A stretch of DNA of 64,000 nucleotides from Bimastos eiseni (Eukaryota > Annelida > Clitellata > Crassiclitellata > Lumbricidae). Under the pieces are notes generated by a model, which saw only the letters and a program-made list of their open reading frames with translations, made no database searches and was not told the DNA's origin. Positions within the stretch are counted from its first letter, which is position 1, and every line of letters begins with the position of its first letter. The stretch covers positions 35,063,526 to 35,127,525 of the forward strand of contig OY365806.1 in assembly GCA_959347315.1 (NCBI GenBank), written 5' to 3'. The position numbers and the translations under genes are program-made. Of the stretch, positions 46,296 through 58,310 are shown piece after piece.

Positions 46296-47233
46296 TAAAA
46301 ACCAGCATCGACTAATATGCGAGTTGAAGACATTTCCATTTGCAAGGCTTAAATGTAGGGGTCAACTTACACGTTACGTGGACTTGTACGCAACTAGGCT
46401 TATGTGGGATTTTTATTGATTATTTCAAATTATTCCTATTAGATATTCAAGGATTTCATGTTTATGGCTTATTATTTGATGTACACACGCGCATACACAT
46501 TATAGCCTAATGGGTAAGTTTGTCAAAATTTTCTGCTTAGTCCATCATTCTGTGTTCATAGAGGTCTAAATTTATTTTGCGTTGGAAGATCACAAATCCT
46601 CCACAGCTCAAGGAAACCATAAAATTATCCTTGATAGATCACATAATTATATTCTAAGCAAAAATAATGTTATAAGCGCATAATTTATTTATTATCTAAT
46701 TTTCAGATAGGAAACTTCATGAACCAGTATTCAAACGATTCATTACCTCGTATATCCCATGACTATTTTCCACTTAACACATGTAATTGGCTCTACCTTT
46801 TAGATTTACTGAAACTCACTATCACACGTTTCCTCTGCGCGGAACATTATTAGACTTGTTTCAATCAATTGCATATACATGTATAATTGTATATGCATGT
46901 CCACAGAGCTGAAACTCAACCTCTTTCTCAATTTTTCATAGCCTTAACAAACACCAATTTAAACCTAGATGGAGTGCGTATATCTTGGAGGATATGTGAA
47001 AAGTGAAACACTTTTACTACACAAAAGCAACAGTCTATTTTTCTTTTTTTCCTATTTATTTTCCGTCAATTTTTAGGTTTTTGATAATAGGTTAGTTAAG
47101 CTTAAGTGAGAATACGCTGGTGGGAGAGAGGTGGGTCTGATGTGATTCAAAACCCATGCTCTTCTCATGCATTCTGATGCAATTACAGCTATCAAGCAAG
47201 CTGCAACATTGGTTCAGTGTATCTTATAGTATA

Positions 47234-48435
47234 GGGTGACACAAAAGTTCGTTCACCATTTTCAAATTGCGTTTTCTCAGGAAGGACTTTGTATTTTTAT
47301 GATATTTTGTGGGTGCATACACAAATCAAATGAAAGATGTTGGTACAAATTTGGATCTGATCCGGTCCGTGGTTACCGTTATATATTAAAACAATTGTAG
47401 AGGACCAGTTCCCCGGCAAAAATTGCCAAACGATACAGTTTGTTCATTATAATATCACTGTAAGCATACTATTGGGTCTATAGCAGACTATAGCACAATA
47501 TTGTTACCTAGATCTTATAGACGTAGGCTTTTAGCGAGCAGTGTTTTCGTTCTGCTTAGTGACAGCACCGACTCTATACGGCATAGACTGAATCAGCGAC
47601 TGAGGTGTCACAACTTCTATCGATCTCCACGACTTTTGAGCTGGTCAGCGCTAATTGACTCAGACTCTTCAAAAACGTTGTCCGCTGAGACAAAATGCTC
47701 CACAAATTCTCAATAGGAGAGAAATAGGGAGAGTTTTGGTAGCTGGCGTCACATAAGTTTGTAGTCTAGCCACTTTGCCGTCACAGCTGACGTATGACAG
47801 CGTGCGCCTTCGTGCTGAAATGTATACTCCTTGTTGATCATTGTCAGCAAATAACTCTCGTTTCATAACACTGCCATTGTCTCTCGAACGCTGGCTTTGC
47901 GTATTGCTGGAGAATGTTTGTGATGTTGTACCGTGAGAGTTCAGTCTGGTACCATTTGACAAAGAATGAAGTCTTGTGAGACCTCTGGCCGTCATCTCAC
48001 TCCACAACATCACTAACGGACTAAACTTCCTCTGTGGAGCAGACGGAATGTTCCCCTCCTGCGAACCCCAAATAGTAGCGTTTTGTCCATACGGTACATA
48101 AAACACATTGAATGGCGACTCACCGATAAACAAAATATTAAACTAGTATTACACAGTCCAGTGTCCTGTGTCCAGTGTCCAGTGTCCATACTCCTATTTT
48201 TCACTCAATTAAGCGGCGTGAATAATGCTGACGTCATATACATGCGCGAGCCAGAAATGCACTTCGCGCGCCGAAGTGTACACTATCGCGTTATTTAAAC
48301 GCACGTGCAACTTAAATTTTTTAGGGATATTTAATATGTGCGCCTTGTATATGCCTGAAAAATATTTAAGAGATCCAAAGCATTTTGACCGAAATATTTA
48401 AGTTTGAAAACGGTAAACGAACTTTTGTGTCACCC
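47234..48435 (-). mobile_element. Mariner-like transposon, 1202 bp, both ends intact, transposase dead
   Basis: The ends are GGGTGACACAAAAGTTCGTT and its near-exact reverse complement AACGAACTTTTGTGTCACCC, flanked by TA at 47232-47233 and 48436-48437. The minus strand encodes a decayed transposase: FIGESPFNVFYVPYGQNA, then SVMKRELFADNDQ, a frameshift, FQHEGARCHTS, then NSPYFSPIENLWSI. In active relatives these blocks carry the DDE/D acid residues as FTDES, FQQDGAP and NSPDLSP. Here the Asp is Gly in the first block, altered in the second and Tyr in the third. Confidence 0.9.
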
Positions 48436-49191
48436 TAAATAGGCCTTCATTATATGACATCTTTTAGTTAAGGCACAGGTCAAGTGCGGTTAAGAAAAAG
48501 GCAATTGTTAACTTAATGGCAGGATATGCCTTTTGCAAGTTGTTACTCTTCTGCTTTGGTTATCCCAGGAGTTGGAATAAATCTGCCTTCCTGAATTGTT
48601 TCAACTTCCAAGTGATCCTAACTAGGAAGCTCATTTGATACCTAAACAAATATGCATTTTTGTTCATTGCATACCATTCAGGATTGCTAAATAGACATGG
48701 TGATTGGTTGATTGATTGATTGATATAACCGTGTGACCTCTGCTGCCCTTTATACGACACATTCCAAATGCGTTCATGAGTCGGTTGAAATGTGCGTGAG
48801 TTCGTAGATGTATTCGGTTGGTCTGTGCATGCGTCAGTTCGTCCATGCAGTAATTTACAAAAGGATATTTATGTTCGAAAGTACGAATCAATCGATTATC
48901 AATCGAAATTAGCATTGAGACGATAGGTGCGTGTCATTTCCAGTCCGATGAGAGCAACAACATTAAACTATCAATTGATCATCGCATGTGGAAGCTCATT
49001 TAGAGCTCATTTTATAGTCATATCGATAGATTTCTTTTTGCGCAGGGTGCAAAAGCAATATTTCAGACAGAATATTAGGCATAATTAGATATGTATATAT
49101 GGGTACTTTTATGATATTACTATCATGGTTTGAAGTCGGCGGTGGTCACAATAAATAATAATGTGTAAGATAGTTCCAATAGCAGTGTAGC

Positions 49192-49341
49192 CGATATTGG
49201 CCCGATGTTGGCCCGATGTTGGCCCGATGTTGGCCCGATGTTGGCCCGATGTTGGCCCGATGTTGGCCCGATGTTGGCCCGATGTTGCCCCGATGTTTCC
49301 CCGATGTTGCCCCGATGTTGCCCCGATGTTTTCCCGATGCG
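49192..49341. repeat. 11-bp minisatellite
   Basis: The unit CGATGTTGGCC repeats about 13 times. The first nine or so are nearly identical and those at the right end drift (TTGCCC, TTTCCC, TTTTCCC). On the minus strand three units make an 11-residue period, which explains the long open frame there. Confidence 0.92.
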
Positions 49342-50501
49342 ACTGAATGTTTTACGCTAAAGCGGAGACGTATGCTGGGTCCACTCTGAAATATTACTTC
49401 CGGCAAATGATTATGCAACACGAGTTATCTGACTAAATACCAACAAGTAGGTAAGTAAGTATGAAATGAATTAGACTTTAGCACTTAGCAATTAATATAG
49501 TTTAATCGTTTGCGGCGTGACATTCCAAATAATAATAATTATAATATCATTAAACGAATATTTATAAGTATATTCTTTATTATACCGGTTGCAGAAGAGT
49601 CTCAATCCGGCGTCAAGACATCATAAAACAAACAAAAGCTATGTGGGCGCAAACAAAAGCTTTTCTCATGCTATTGTCAATAAGAGTCAGGATCCTGTCA
49701 CGAGGTAGTGACAGTGGTCATATATAGGTAGCAGATTTCTTTTTTTTGTAGCCGCTTATCTGCAGATGGGTCGATTAGACCAGCCGTGAAGAGTTCAGTA
49801 TCAGCCTGTCGGCAAAAATGGTCAATGGGTAGTCTATCTACTTAATATTGATTGGCGTTTGTTTCTATCCTGCTGGCGAGGAAAACCCCGCCATGCTGGG
49901 CTGGCGTACTGCAGACGCGAACCACGTCAAAAGGTTAGGGACCTTGAACCTCGAGTCATCGAACAATTAAGATGCGTTATACATACAGTGCCCTATTGCA
50001 GTACAATTCGACGCATAATTGTGCGCTTAAAAGTTAAGGGTTTCCGTAAGAGTTGATCATAGGACAGGATAGTCAGTTCACCTACCCTGGATACTTCTGG
50101 TATGAGAGGGGCCATCCGCTGTCTCACCATAGCCCAGCCCTATTCGCCTAGCTAGCATCTCATAATTAAGTCTTCTCCTGATTCATTTAAGGCTATATAT
50201 CTTCGCCCATTTCCACATATGGTCTAGCCCATAAACAATTGTGGCGGCAAAACGACATTTCATGAAGGTATCATCGTACATCGTACGACTGTCATTGGAA
50301 TCTTTAAGTGTTCTGTATCCAATTTTTAATTTTGAGATCATTGATATGAAATTAGTAGATCCAGACCTAAATCTGTTGAGTACTTAGCATGCATTATCAG
50401 GTTTTAGGTTTCCATTCATTGCTTTGTGGATCTTCTGTTGGCAGTTCCACCATTGTGTTTCCCAACAATTCGCATCATCAGCTGACACAACTCGTCCAAA
50501 G

Positions 50502-50834
50502 CTACGCGGTGACGCAGCGAATTACGATTAGACGAAGATGACGAGAATTATAATTATCACCGATCGATGGTTCGGTCATTCTATCCGTTTCCGGCTCTTC
50601 ATTTACATCGTACGACGCGGTTGTTGTTGATTCGACCCTCGTCCATTCAGGATTGGCAGCCACCACAGCTGACGTCCTAGCCGACGACACTTTTGCCGTC
50701 TCTTCTCGTCCTCCTCGTCCTCGTCCTCGTCCTCCAGGCTGTTTGATCGCTCGTCGTCTGCTTCGACGAACGGCGCGAAGAGGCGCAACGATGACGTCAC
50801 GCTGAAGCAGACAGCTGACAGCGCCTTCCGGCGT
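50502..50834 (-). CDS. Candidate terminal coding exon, Arg/Gly-rich
   Basis: On the minus strand a good acceptor (TCTTTTCTCGTTAGCAG) precedes base 50834. An open frame of 110 codons then runs to TAG at 50502-50504. It starts TPEGAVSCLLQRDVIVAPLR, passes through a run of alternating Gly and Arg (PGGRGRGRGRGGREE), and ends with NSRHLRLIVIRCVTA. The upper part of the frame has no ATG. RG/RGG runs are common in RNA-binding proteins, but no RNA-binding domain is visible. No partner exons were found upstream at higher coordinates. Confidence 0.4.
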   Translation of the reverse strand, partial: TPEGAVSCLLQRDVIVAPLRAVRRSRRRAIKQPGGRGRGRGGREETAKVSSARTSAVVAANPEWTRVESTTTASYDVNEEPETDRMTEPSIGDNYNSRHLRLIVIRCVTA

Positions 50835-51179
50835 CTGCTAACGAGAAAAGACAGATATAGCGAAGGGAGGAAGAGGAGCTGTGATGCGGATATAAAAATG
50901 AATGGAAGAATTAAGGAAGAGATTGAAGGGAGGAAAGGGGAGTGGAGAGAGGGAGGAAGAAGGTAGAGAAAGAATACGGACGGAAAGAAGGGAATGGGTA
51001 AAATGGTGAGAGTGTGAAGTAGAGTATTATATTAAAGGCTTACAAGAGACATTGATTAGAGGAAGGCATGGTGTGAGTGGATGACGGAGGAAGGAAGTGA
51101 GAGAAACGACTGAGGAGGAGATAGACGGATGCAATTATGGAGGCACAGGCTGAAGTAGAAGGAAGACACTGGAAGAAGG

Positions 51180-51400
51180 GTGGGTAGCTAACAGAGAAAG
51201 AGACAGAGAGAAGTAAATAGAGAAACAGACATAGAAAGAGACAGACAGAGAGAGAAAGAGAGAGAGAGAGAAAGTGAGACAGACAGACAGAGAAAGAGAG
51301 AGACAGATTGAAAGAGAGACAGAGAGCGAGAGAGAGGGACAGAGAGAGAGAGATACAGAGAGAAAAAGAGAGAGAGAGAGAGAGAGAAAGAATGAGAGAA
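51180..51400. repeat. GA/GACA purine microsatellite
   Basis: A (GA)n tract with GACA and GAAA variants extends over about 220 bp inside a longer purine-rich region from about 50880. The Ser/Leu-rich minus frames here are repeat artefacts. Confidence 0.92.
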
Positions 51401-52524
51401 AGGGGAGAAAAGTGGGCGAGATTGGAGATAAGTTGCACTGGAGAGGAGAAATGCGCGATTGGAATCGTATTCGACTTGAGAGTAGGAAAACGAAGCAAGT
51501 GGCATCCATCAATAAGTAATCATAATAATGGAACGTCGTCACCGATTCCATTGTATATAGGGGACCAAGAAGGGCTCTTTAGATTTTCGAACATATCCGC
51601 AGCACAGACGCAAATGCGTGGAATACAATTACTTTAAGTAGGATAACATCAAGTGATGATCAAGTAAACTGCAAATATTAAGCACACCATTGACGTGCAT
51701 TCAATGTAATTGTGCGAACGTTTGAGACAGGACGACATGAAATAATTTGAAGTGCTCACTGAAGCTAGCTGTTAAGCGTTCAAACCAAATAAATGTCGTT
51801 CAATTTTTACTGGAAAAACAATAACGTTGCATTGATTTGAATTTCTTATAATTATGATAGACAAGTCGATCGAAAGTTTATTGTAGGCTCAATCAACGCT
51901 TCAATTGAATCTCACTTGCGATAATCTGATAGTCGATTTATTCGAGAAGGACACCCAGCCAGATGTTCTTCAGACGCTCCATCGCGACCTCTAAATTCTC
52001 TTAGCACGGCTGCGATGCATTCAAAACAAGTTTCGCCATTCATCTCAATTCATTTGGTTCAATGACAAATTCCCAATAACCGCGAAGAAAGAGAAAAATC
52101 GGAAAGAGCAAATCTGACCGAAGACATTCCCCGTCTTTTTCAGTTGATTCGTTGTCTTCTAGGTTTTTGTCAGAATGAGACGTGTCATGCGGCGAATTTC
52201 TCCATCTTTCCTCGTCTCTAAATAATTTAGCAGCATGGCTATCCCGCAGGAATTATCTTGGGGTGTAGCGCAAAGAATTAAATTGTTGGCACGGGGACTA
52301 ACGAAGGTGCCGAAAGCAACTGATTGCGTCGCTCTCGGCGCTCGCCCCCTCGAGTACAGGGGTGTGACGCGAATGCCAACATCCGTCAGCGCATTTGGAA
52401 ACATTCACGAGCGCTTCGCCGAATCAGAGGTTGACTAAATGGATCGTCCGAAAGAGAACCGGTTGCTAGAGCGGCTATAAAGGTGCTAAGGTGGATTTCT
52501 TAACAGATTTATATTCATGATAGA

Positions 52525-52600
52525 CGATATATATATACATAATATATATATATATATTATATATATATTATATATATATAATATATATATATATATAAAC
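52525..52600. repeat. (TA)n microsatellite with internal breaks
   Basis: TA runs broken by single A or T slips form several short palindromes over about 75 bp. Confidence 0.9.
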
Positions 52601-53369
52601 CATCTCCTCGCCACACACATGCACCAATCAATAATACAGCCGATGAAGACCGTCATGCATAAATAGATCCTAATTCCCATTCAGACGTAGCAACCGTCCT
52701 ACGCACTCATATATACACATCCACGCATTCTACTACATTTGCATTGCATCGTGCATGACATCATACCGTGACGTAGAGACTGCTGATTGCGGCCATATAA
52801 TATCTGCGTGGCATACGGACCATATTGCTTCGAAGAAATTGCCATATGGTGACAGGTGATGACGCTCCCGTGACGTCGTTCAGAATAAAAATTCATATTC
52901 AGCGACACATATTTCTTCCCAGCAATGAGACTGTAGTAAAAAGCATGTATATATATATGTGATATACTGTGTGCATGCGGGATGTCCTCCGTTGACTCCC
53001 GGTCCAGCAGACGCAGCAGCGTATCCATTATGCCATTATGGGATATGCTCCATCGTCTGACACTGTGTCTTTACCTTAACTTCGACCTTCGACTGGTCGC
53101 AGATCTTTCCGCTCTGCCTCCAGAGGGGACCTTATGATACCACAAGCACTCACGGTCGCCTGACTCAATATGCATGGCCTTTTTTATCTGTTTCGAAACA
53201 AGATCCCTTCTAACCGACGTTCTGTCCCACGGGACCCGTCTAGCCCTCTTATATGCAATAGCTATAGTCAAGACCATACACTTTGGCCGAGTCTGGGCAG
53301 GCTACGCCTCTGAATAGTTATCTTGAAGGATGATATATAAAATCATAGAACGATATATTGTGGATAGAT

Positions 53370-53421
53370 GGATAGCTAGGTTAATAGATAGATAGGTTAA
53401 TAGACAGACAGATAGATAGAC

Positions 53422-53486
<65 letters not shown>

Positions 53487-53541
53487 TACATAGATATAGA
53501 TAGATAGACATACAGACGGACGGACGGACGGACGGGCAGAC

Positions 53542-53612
<71 letters not shown>

Positions 53613-53613
53613 C

Positions 53614-53663
<50 letters not shown>

Positions 53664-53665
53664 GT
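53370..53665. repeat. Long (GATA)n microsatellite
   Basis: GATA units, with GACA variants, run almost without break from 53385 to 53662. A (GGAC)n island at 53516-53535 splits the array. The Tyr/Leu/Ser minus-strand frames are artefacts. Confidence 0.95.
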
Positions 53666-54049
53666 ATGTCTATGTGTATATGTAACGATATCTATACCCA
53701 TATTATAGGCTTATATAGAGGATATTTATATCTGATCATATATAATAGTATCACACTTTAGACACCAATCGATTCCCAGTCTAAAATTAGATTATGACCT
53801 TTGGCAGTGTCCGACATATTATTTATAACTCCACAATCCCCATAGTACATAAATTTAGCATATGAATGTATATTTAGAATGCGTACGCTTTATACATATA
53901 TAGGCCTAGGTTTGATTTATCAATATATATACACTGCTCACTCGATACAACGCGGGATTTGGGATCCACGGCAGTAGCCGCGTTATACCGAAGTGACGGA
54001 CTGTGGCCATGTAAATGTTTTATACAGCTGTGAATTTGCAGATAATGAT

Positions 54050-54056
54050 AATGATG

Positions 54057-54150
<94 letters not shown>
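54050..54150. repeat. (TAA)n microsatellite
   Basis: About 33 nearly perfect TAA units lie directly upstream of a LINE coding fragment. Confidence 0.95.
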
Positions 54151-54151
54151 G

Positions 54152-54445
54152 TCACATCTTGTCGACACATCTATCAGAGCTGGCGAAGCAGCCGAACGCG
54201 CAGCTAAGACGAAGAGGGCCAAGTATTCCACCATAACCAACACCCACGACTTCGTAGCCCTCTCGTTGGAATCCGGCGGCGCTTGGAGCAGTGAAGGACT
54301 GGAGTTCATCTCAGAGTTGGGTAGTCGAACGAGTGCTGCAACCCACGATCCAATGGAGACGTCATTTCTGTTCCAACGTATCTCAGTTGTTCTTCAGCGT
54401 GGGAACGCAGTCTGCCTCTTCGGGACATTGCCAACACTCACTTAA
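54152..54445 (+). mobile_element. C-terminal fragment of a retrotransposon polyprotein
   Basis: The plus frame reads RAGEAAERAAKTKRAKYSTI, then NTHDFVALSLESGGAWSSEG, then FLFQRISVVLQRGNAVCL and a stop at 54445. I recall closely similar endings (KYSHL, HxFVPVAxETxG, FLxQRxSVAxQRGNA) in retrotransposon-encoded proteins of corals, amphioxus and other marine animals. It is followed within 20 bp by a second (AAT)n array, which fits a retrotransposon tail. Confidence 0.6.
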
Positions 54446-54462
54446 CTCATCATGGGCGATAA

Positions 54463-54463
54463 C

Positions 54464-54517
<54 letters not shown>

Positions 54518-54617
54518 TTAATAATAATAATAATAATAACCATAATAATAATAATAATAATAACCATAATAATAATAATAATAATAACCATAATAATAGT
54601 AATAATAATAATAATAG
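54463..54617. repeat. (AAT)n microsatellite
   Basis: AAT units with regularly spaced AACCAT interruptions (54538, 54562, 54587) give a superimposed period of about 24 bp. Confidence 0.95.
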
Positions 54618-54884
54618 GGTACCTTTCCGTTGACCCCAGAAGACGAGGCCTGACCCTACGGATAATAAAATCTCTATATTAATAATCTCTAAGTTCCTGG
54701 GGGAATGAAGTACCTCATGGTATAATAAAAATAAATAAATAAATAATAATGATAATAATAATTTAAAACTGATAATTCGCAGTATGATTACAAGTAGAGG
54801 ATGAACGATCGATGAGAATTCATCTCATTTTTAATAAACGCCGTCGCCTAGCGAAAGAAGGAAAGAAGTCAATACTAGTGAGGT

Positions 54885-54953
54885 ATACGGGTCTCGAACT
54901 CAGTTCCTCAGCTCTGCGTCCCATTGTGTTCACCATTACTATACGGGCCCCCC
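54885..54953 (-). repeat. tRNA-like sequence
   Basis: On the minus strand an A-box-like TATAGTAATGGTG (54943-54931) and a B-box-like GAGTTCGAGACCC (54901-54889) lie about 30 bp apart. GGGCCCGTATAG and CCCGTATAC flank them. It could be a degenerate tRNA gene or SINE head; a full cloverleaf was not convincing. Confidence 0.45.
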
Positions 54954-55297
54954 ATTTCTAATCTGCGATCTGTAAGTTCGCAGTGGGCTAATGAATTAAG
55001 AATCTGAAATAAGCATAAGGCCTGATTTCACAACATTCTTACACGGGCATCATTGTACCTGTTAAGACGGTTACGTAATTCTGCGCAATTCTATATTGCA
55101 ATTCGAATGTTAGCGATTTTTAATTATGGGGCTGATTGCTTCGTATTTTGGTGTATATTTTAGACCTTCGGAACTGCATATGAAATGCCGTGGCTAAATG
55201 TTTGTGGCATTAGTTATCTCACGTGAAAATCACGTCTTATGTTGAACATTGTTTTTAGGAACAGTATACAATACACGTATGTGCAGCTTTGCTCAAT

Positions 55298-55412
55298 TCT
55301 GATATTTAATGATCCAATAGATAAGCTAGAATCTAGGTTTTTGTAAGACGTCTGTGAGCTGTGCTCATTTTCACAGCCGCTGTTCTTCGGCTTAGCAAAA
55401 TACAACAGACAA
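55298..55412 (+). repeat. Dispersed repeat, copy A
   Basis: The stretch from TTCTGATATTTAATGATC through CTAGGTTTTTGTAAGACGTC to AGCAAAATACAACAGAC recurs, diverged, in the same orientation at about 59270-59385. The family is unknown. Confidence 0.6.
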
Positions 55413-57307
55413 CATAGGCTAGCAAAATTTTCTAACAATTTCAGGACAGTCTGTGAGTCAACTACAAGTCACTTAGTAGTTCACGTACCTCTATTACAAC
55501 GTCTAGCATGTAAAATCTAGCAATCGTCCAATAGATTTAACTAACTCATTTCGGCGATGCGACTAATCCAACGTCGATGATCATAATAGAGTAAGTCTGT
55601 TACCTACCTGTCGACAAATTGTAACAGCTAATTTGGTATTGCCTTATAGTAAACATTCGTCTCATCAACTATCAGATCAGCAGATTATGAGAAAAGAGAT
55701 CAGAGCATAGGCCTAGGCTACTTGCGTCGCATATTTTACACTATGGTTCGCAGGTGAGCATAACTTAGCTTTTGGGATCCATGACAGCGTTATAATCGAA
55801 TTCAGATTATAGCGACGCGTGCTATAGCAAGGGTCCAGCGTACGGCATTAAAAACAGCTGCAGCACGTATATAATAGGACGACCATTTTTTTTACCTTTG
55901 AAATGTGCTGACCTCAGGAATATTCTCCATTATTCGGAACAATGGGTGAGGCAGTAGGCAAGGTGTGTGTACCTGTCATATGCACGAAGCAGTGACCTGT
56001 CAAGAGGCAAATTAGAGGACAACCTGAATGTAGAATTATATTTTACTTCACCCGTAGGTTCTACTGTGGAGGTTGAACCCCACAATTCGCACTAAGGGTA
56101 AACATGTAAACAATATCGTGATAAAAGAGACAGATTTATCATCTAGTAGGTTCTACACTATATATCAACCCGTTGGTTCTTTCCACGATATAATATATAA
56201 CGTGTCACTTATCTGAATACCTAACCAATCTATAGGTGTAAGGAATTACGTTACAGACAATTAGCTAAGCCACGATATCAGCCAGACGAAGTATCTACCA
56301 ACAGGAAATTATGGGTGAACTTAGCAACTCGCACGAGAGGTTTAAAATATAACGAAATAAATTGTTTTATTAACACGTAAACGATAACTCTAATAATAAT
56401 CAAAAGACTTTAGAAATGAACATTAAACTTAATCTGCACAGCGTGTTTAGACGACCTAGTATACAAGCTTTAAGAGTTTTTCACTTATACACGATCACGC
56501 TAATAATGAGTTCGTATATATAAAGTTGATAATCAATTACTCAGTTTGAGATTCCAGAATAATAATAATAAATATATGAATAATTTTATCTAGATAATGA
56601 TACAGTTACCGTCTACGTTCAATAGCGGAGTTCACCAATGCATCACTAGCGGCAGTCTTCCCAAGATCTTAATCTACTTGACTATACCTTAACGAACCCA
56701 CGGACAACGAGCGATTCCAACCAGACAGGCCCTTTGTCTTTAGTGCGCGGCTATTTTATACCGAATCTCGTAGTCAGACAGAGCGGCAGTGCGGTCAGAC
56801 CGAGCAGCGGGGGTCAGCCGAATCTGAGGGACCTGATCCAAGAATACTGTTCCTCTAGTAAGCCTGACCTGTGAAACAGACTGCCAGGTCACCCAGTTCT
56901 GACCAACCAGATATAAGAACACCACCGACAATGTATCCAACGAGCCACTAGTTCTGACCTCTGAAGCCGGCCGAATACCTTTACTAAAAATACAGGCCGT
57001 CAGACCAACTAATATCATCACTAGTGCACAAGCAATGACTACCTATAGTGACCCAGATCTAGTCTTAAGCAATGCCTCCCTGGAGTGGTCTGTCTAACTA
57101 TAACGTAGCATTATATTGACCCTATGATAGATTGTATGTTATAAAATTTTGACAATGAGATAAATGGAGAGTGGACTTTGATGCAAAGTCGCCAAAGCAT
57201 AATAAAAAATGAGATAAAATAGATTATTAGAACTATAAGAGAAAATAGACGAGACAAGATGATATCAGATTAAGATCCTGGAGATGGCAATTTTTGCAGC
57301 AAAGCAA

Positions 57308-57341
57308 TGCGCTGCTGCAACTCTTTAGTTGCAGCAGCGCA
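57308..57341. repeat. 15-bp perfect hairpin, 4-nt loop
   Basis: TGCGCTGCTGCAACT at 57308-57322 is the exact reverse complement of 57327-57341 across the loop CTTT. It is GC-rich in an AT-rich setting. It has no U tract and no gene neighbour, so its role is unknown. Confidence 0.9.
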
Positions 57342-57418
57342 GAGTTAAGTGGAAACATGCAGATACAGGACTCACAATTGTCGTTTTGGTGTAAACTTTA
57401 CTAAAACGGCTAACTTAA

Positions 57419-58030
57419 TTCACCACTCTTACAAGGAAAGCTCAAAGCATTAATTGGAGTATACTTGGAGTAAACTTAAGGTTACCATTTTTGGCACTCA
57501 GCATATCTGATTAAAAAGGAAATTAGGATAATTTTTCAAGGAAGTAAAACGGAATTAAACGGAGAAAGAACATAATCAGAGTTTGTTACAGCTGCTGATG
57601 CGGCCTTTTAGAATTAAAGCGTTGTTTAAAGAATTTAATTCGAATCAGCGAGAAAAAGTGGATTTAAAATGCTATGGACTATAATGATCATATGCATTTA
57701 ACATTGCCCAAATTGCACGACTCTATGAAATTTCTATCCATATTTGCGCTGACACCCAACTAGGTATAAAACGTGTTTTATACGGGGGTATAACGGGGTT
57801 ATGCTACTCACATTGATACCTCAAACCAGACTGAGCGCTTCCTTCTATGAGATAAAATTTTGGCGTGAAGTTAAATACGAGCAAAATGGAATTGAAATGT
57901 TCTGACCATCGATCCAGATCACGTCTTGACTTGCTATCATTCTCCCTGTAACTAAAATTTAATGACACCTGTTCGATTCAGTATGTATACTCCAATTAAT
58001 GCTTTGAGCTTTCCTTGTAAGAGTGATGAA
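57419..58030. mobile_element. 612-bp inverted-repeat element (46-bp TIRs)
   Basis: The left arm 57419-57464 (TTCACCACTCTTACAAGGAA through AATTGGAGTATAC) and right arm 57985-58030 are reverse complements over 46 bp with one mismatch. The 520-bp interior has no significant frame. No target duplication was identified, so the superfamily stays open. Confidence 0.8.
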
Positions 58031-58310
58031 CTTTCAACGTCTAATTATATTGGATCTATCGCTAAAGCTGTTTAAATTATCATTTTCTTGTCTTAGTCTC
58101 TTAGTTTGTTTCATCCAAGCTTGACAGCTGCAATTCGATTCTCTATGGTCATACAAATCCACAGTGGTCTTTCACCGCTTACCTCTGTTATCCACACTGC
58201 GGCTCATATTTTCCACTATCTTGACTCTGCATAGTGAGTACATTGCTCACACCCAATTTGCACTAAATCTGTCTTTTGTAGTTCAAAATAATGTCAGATT
58301 CTGCTCCACC

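Noticed and set aside
49146..49421. Repeat protein with Gly-Gln-His-Arg-Ala-Asn motif
   Set aside because: The frame results from an 11-bp unit, which reads open in every frame alike; no splice or start context supports it.
51040..51637. Ser/Leu-rich minus frames and Arg/Glu-rich plus frames
   Set aside because: They follow the GA-rich microsatellite and show no independent domain.
52159..52438. Overlapping frames on both strands
   Set aside because: Both are open and protein-like, but neither has motifs or splice signals; I could not decide whether either is real.
53381..53701. Long Tyr/Leu/Ser-rich minus-strand protein
   Set aside because: It is the translation of a GATA microsatellite.
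56740..57021. 93-codon minus-strand frame
   Set aside because: No domain or splice context; hydrophobic start could be chance.
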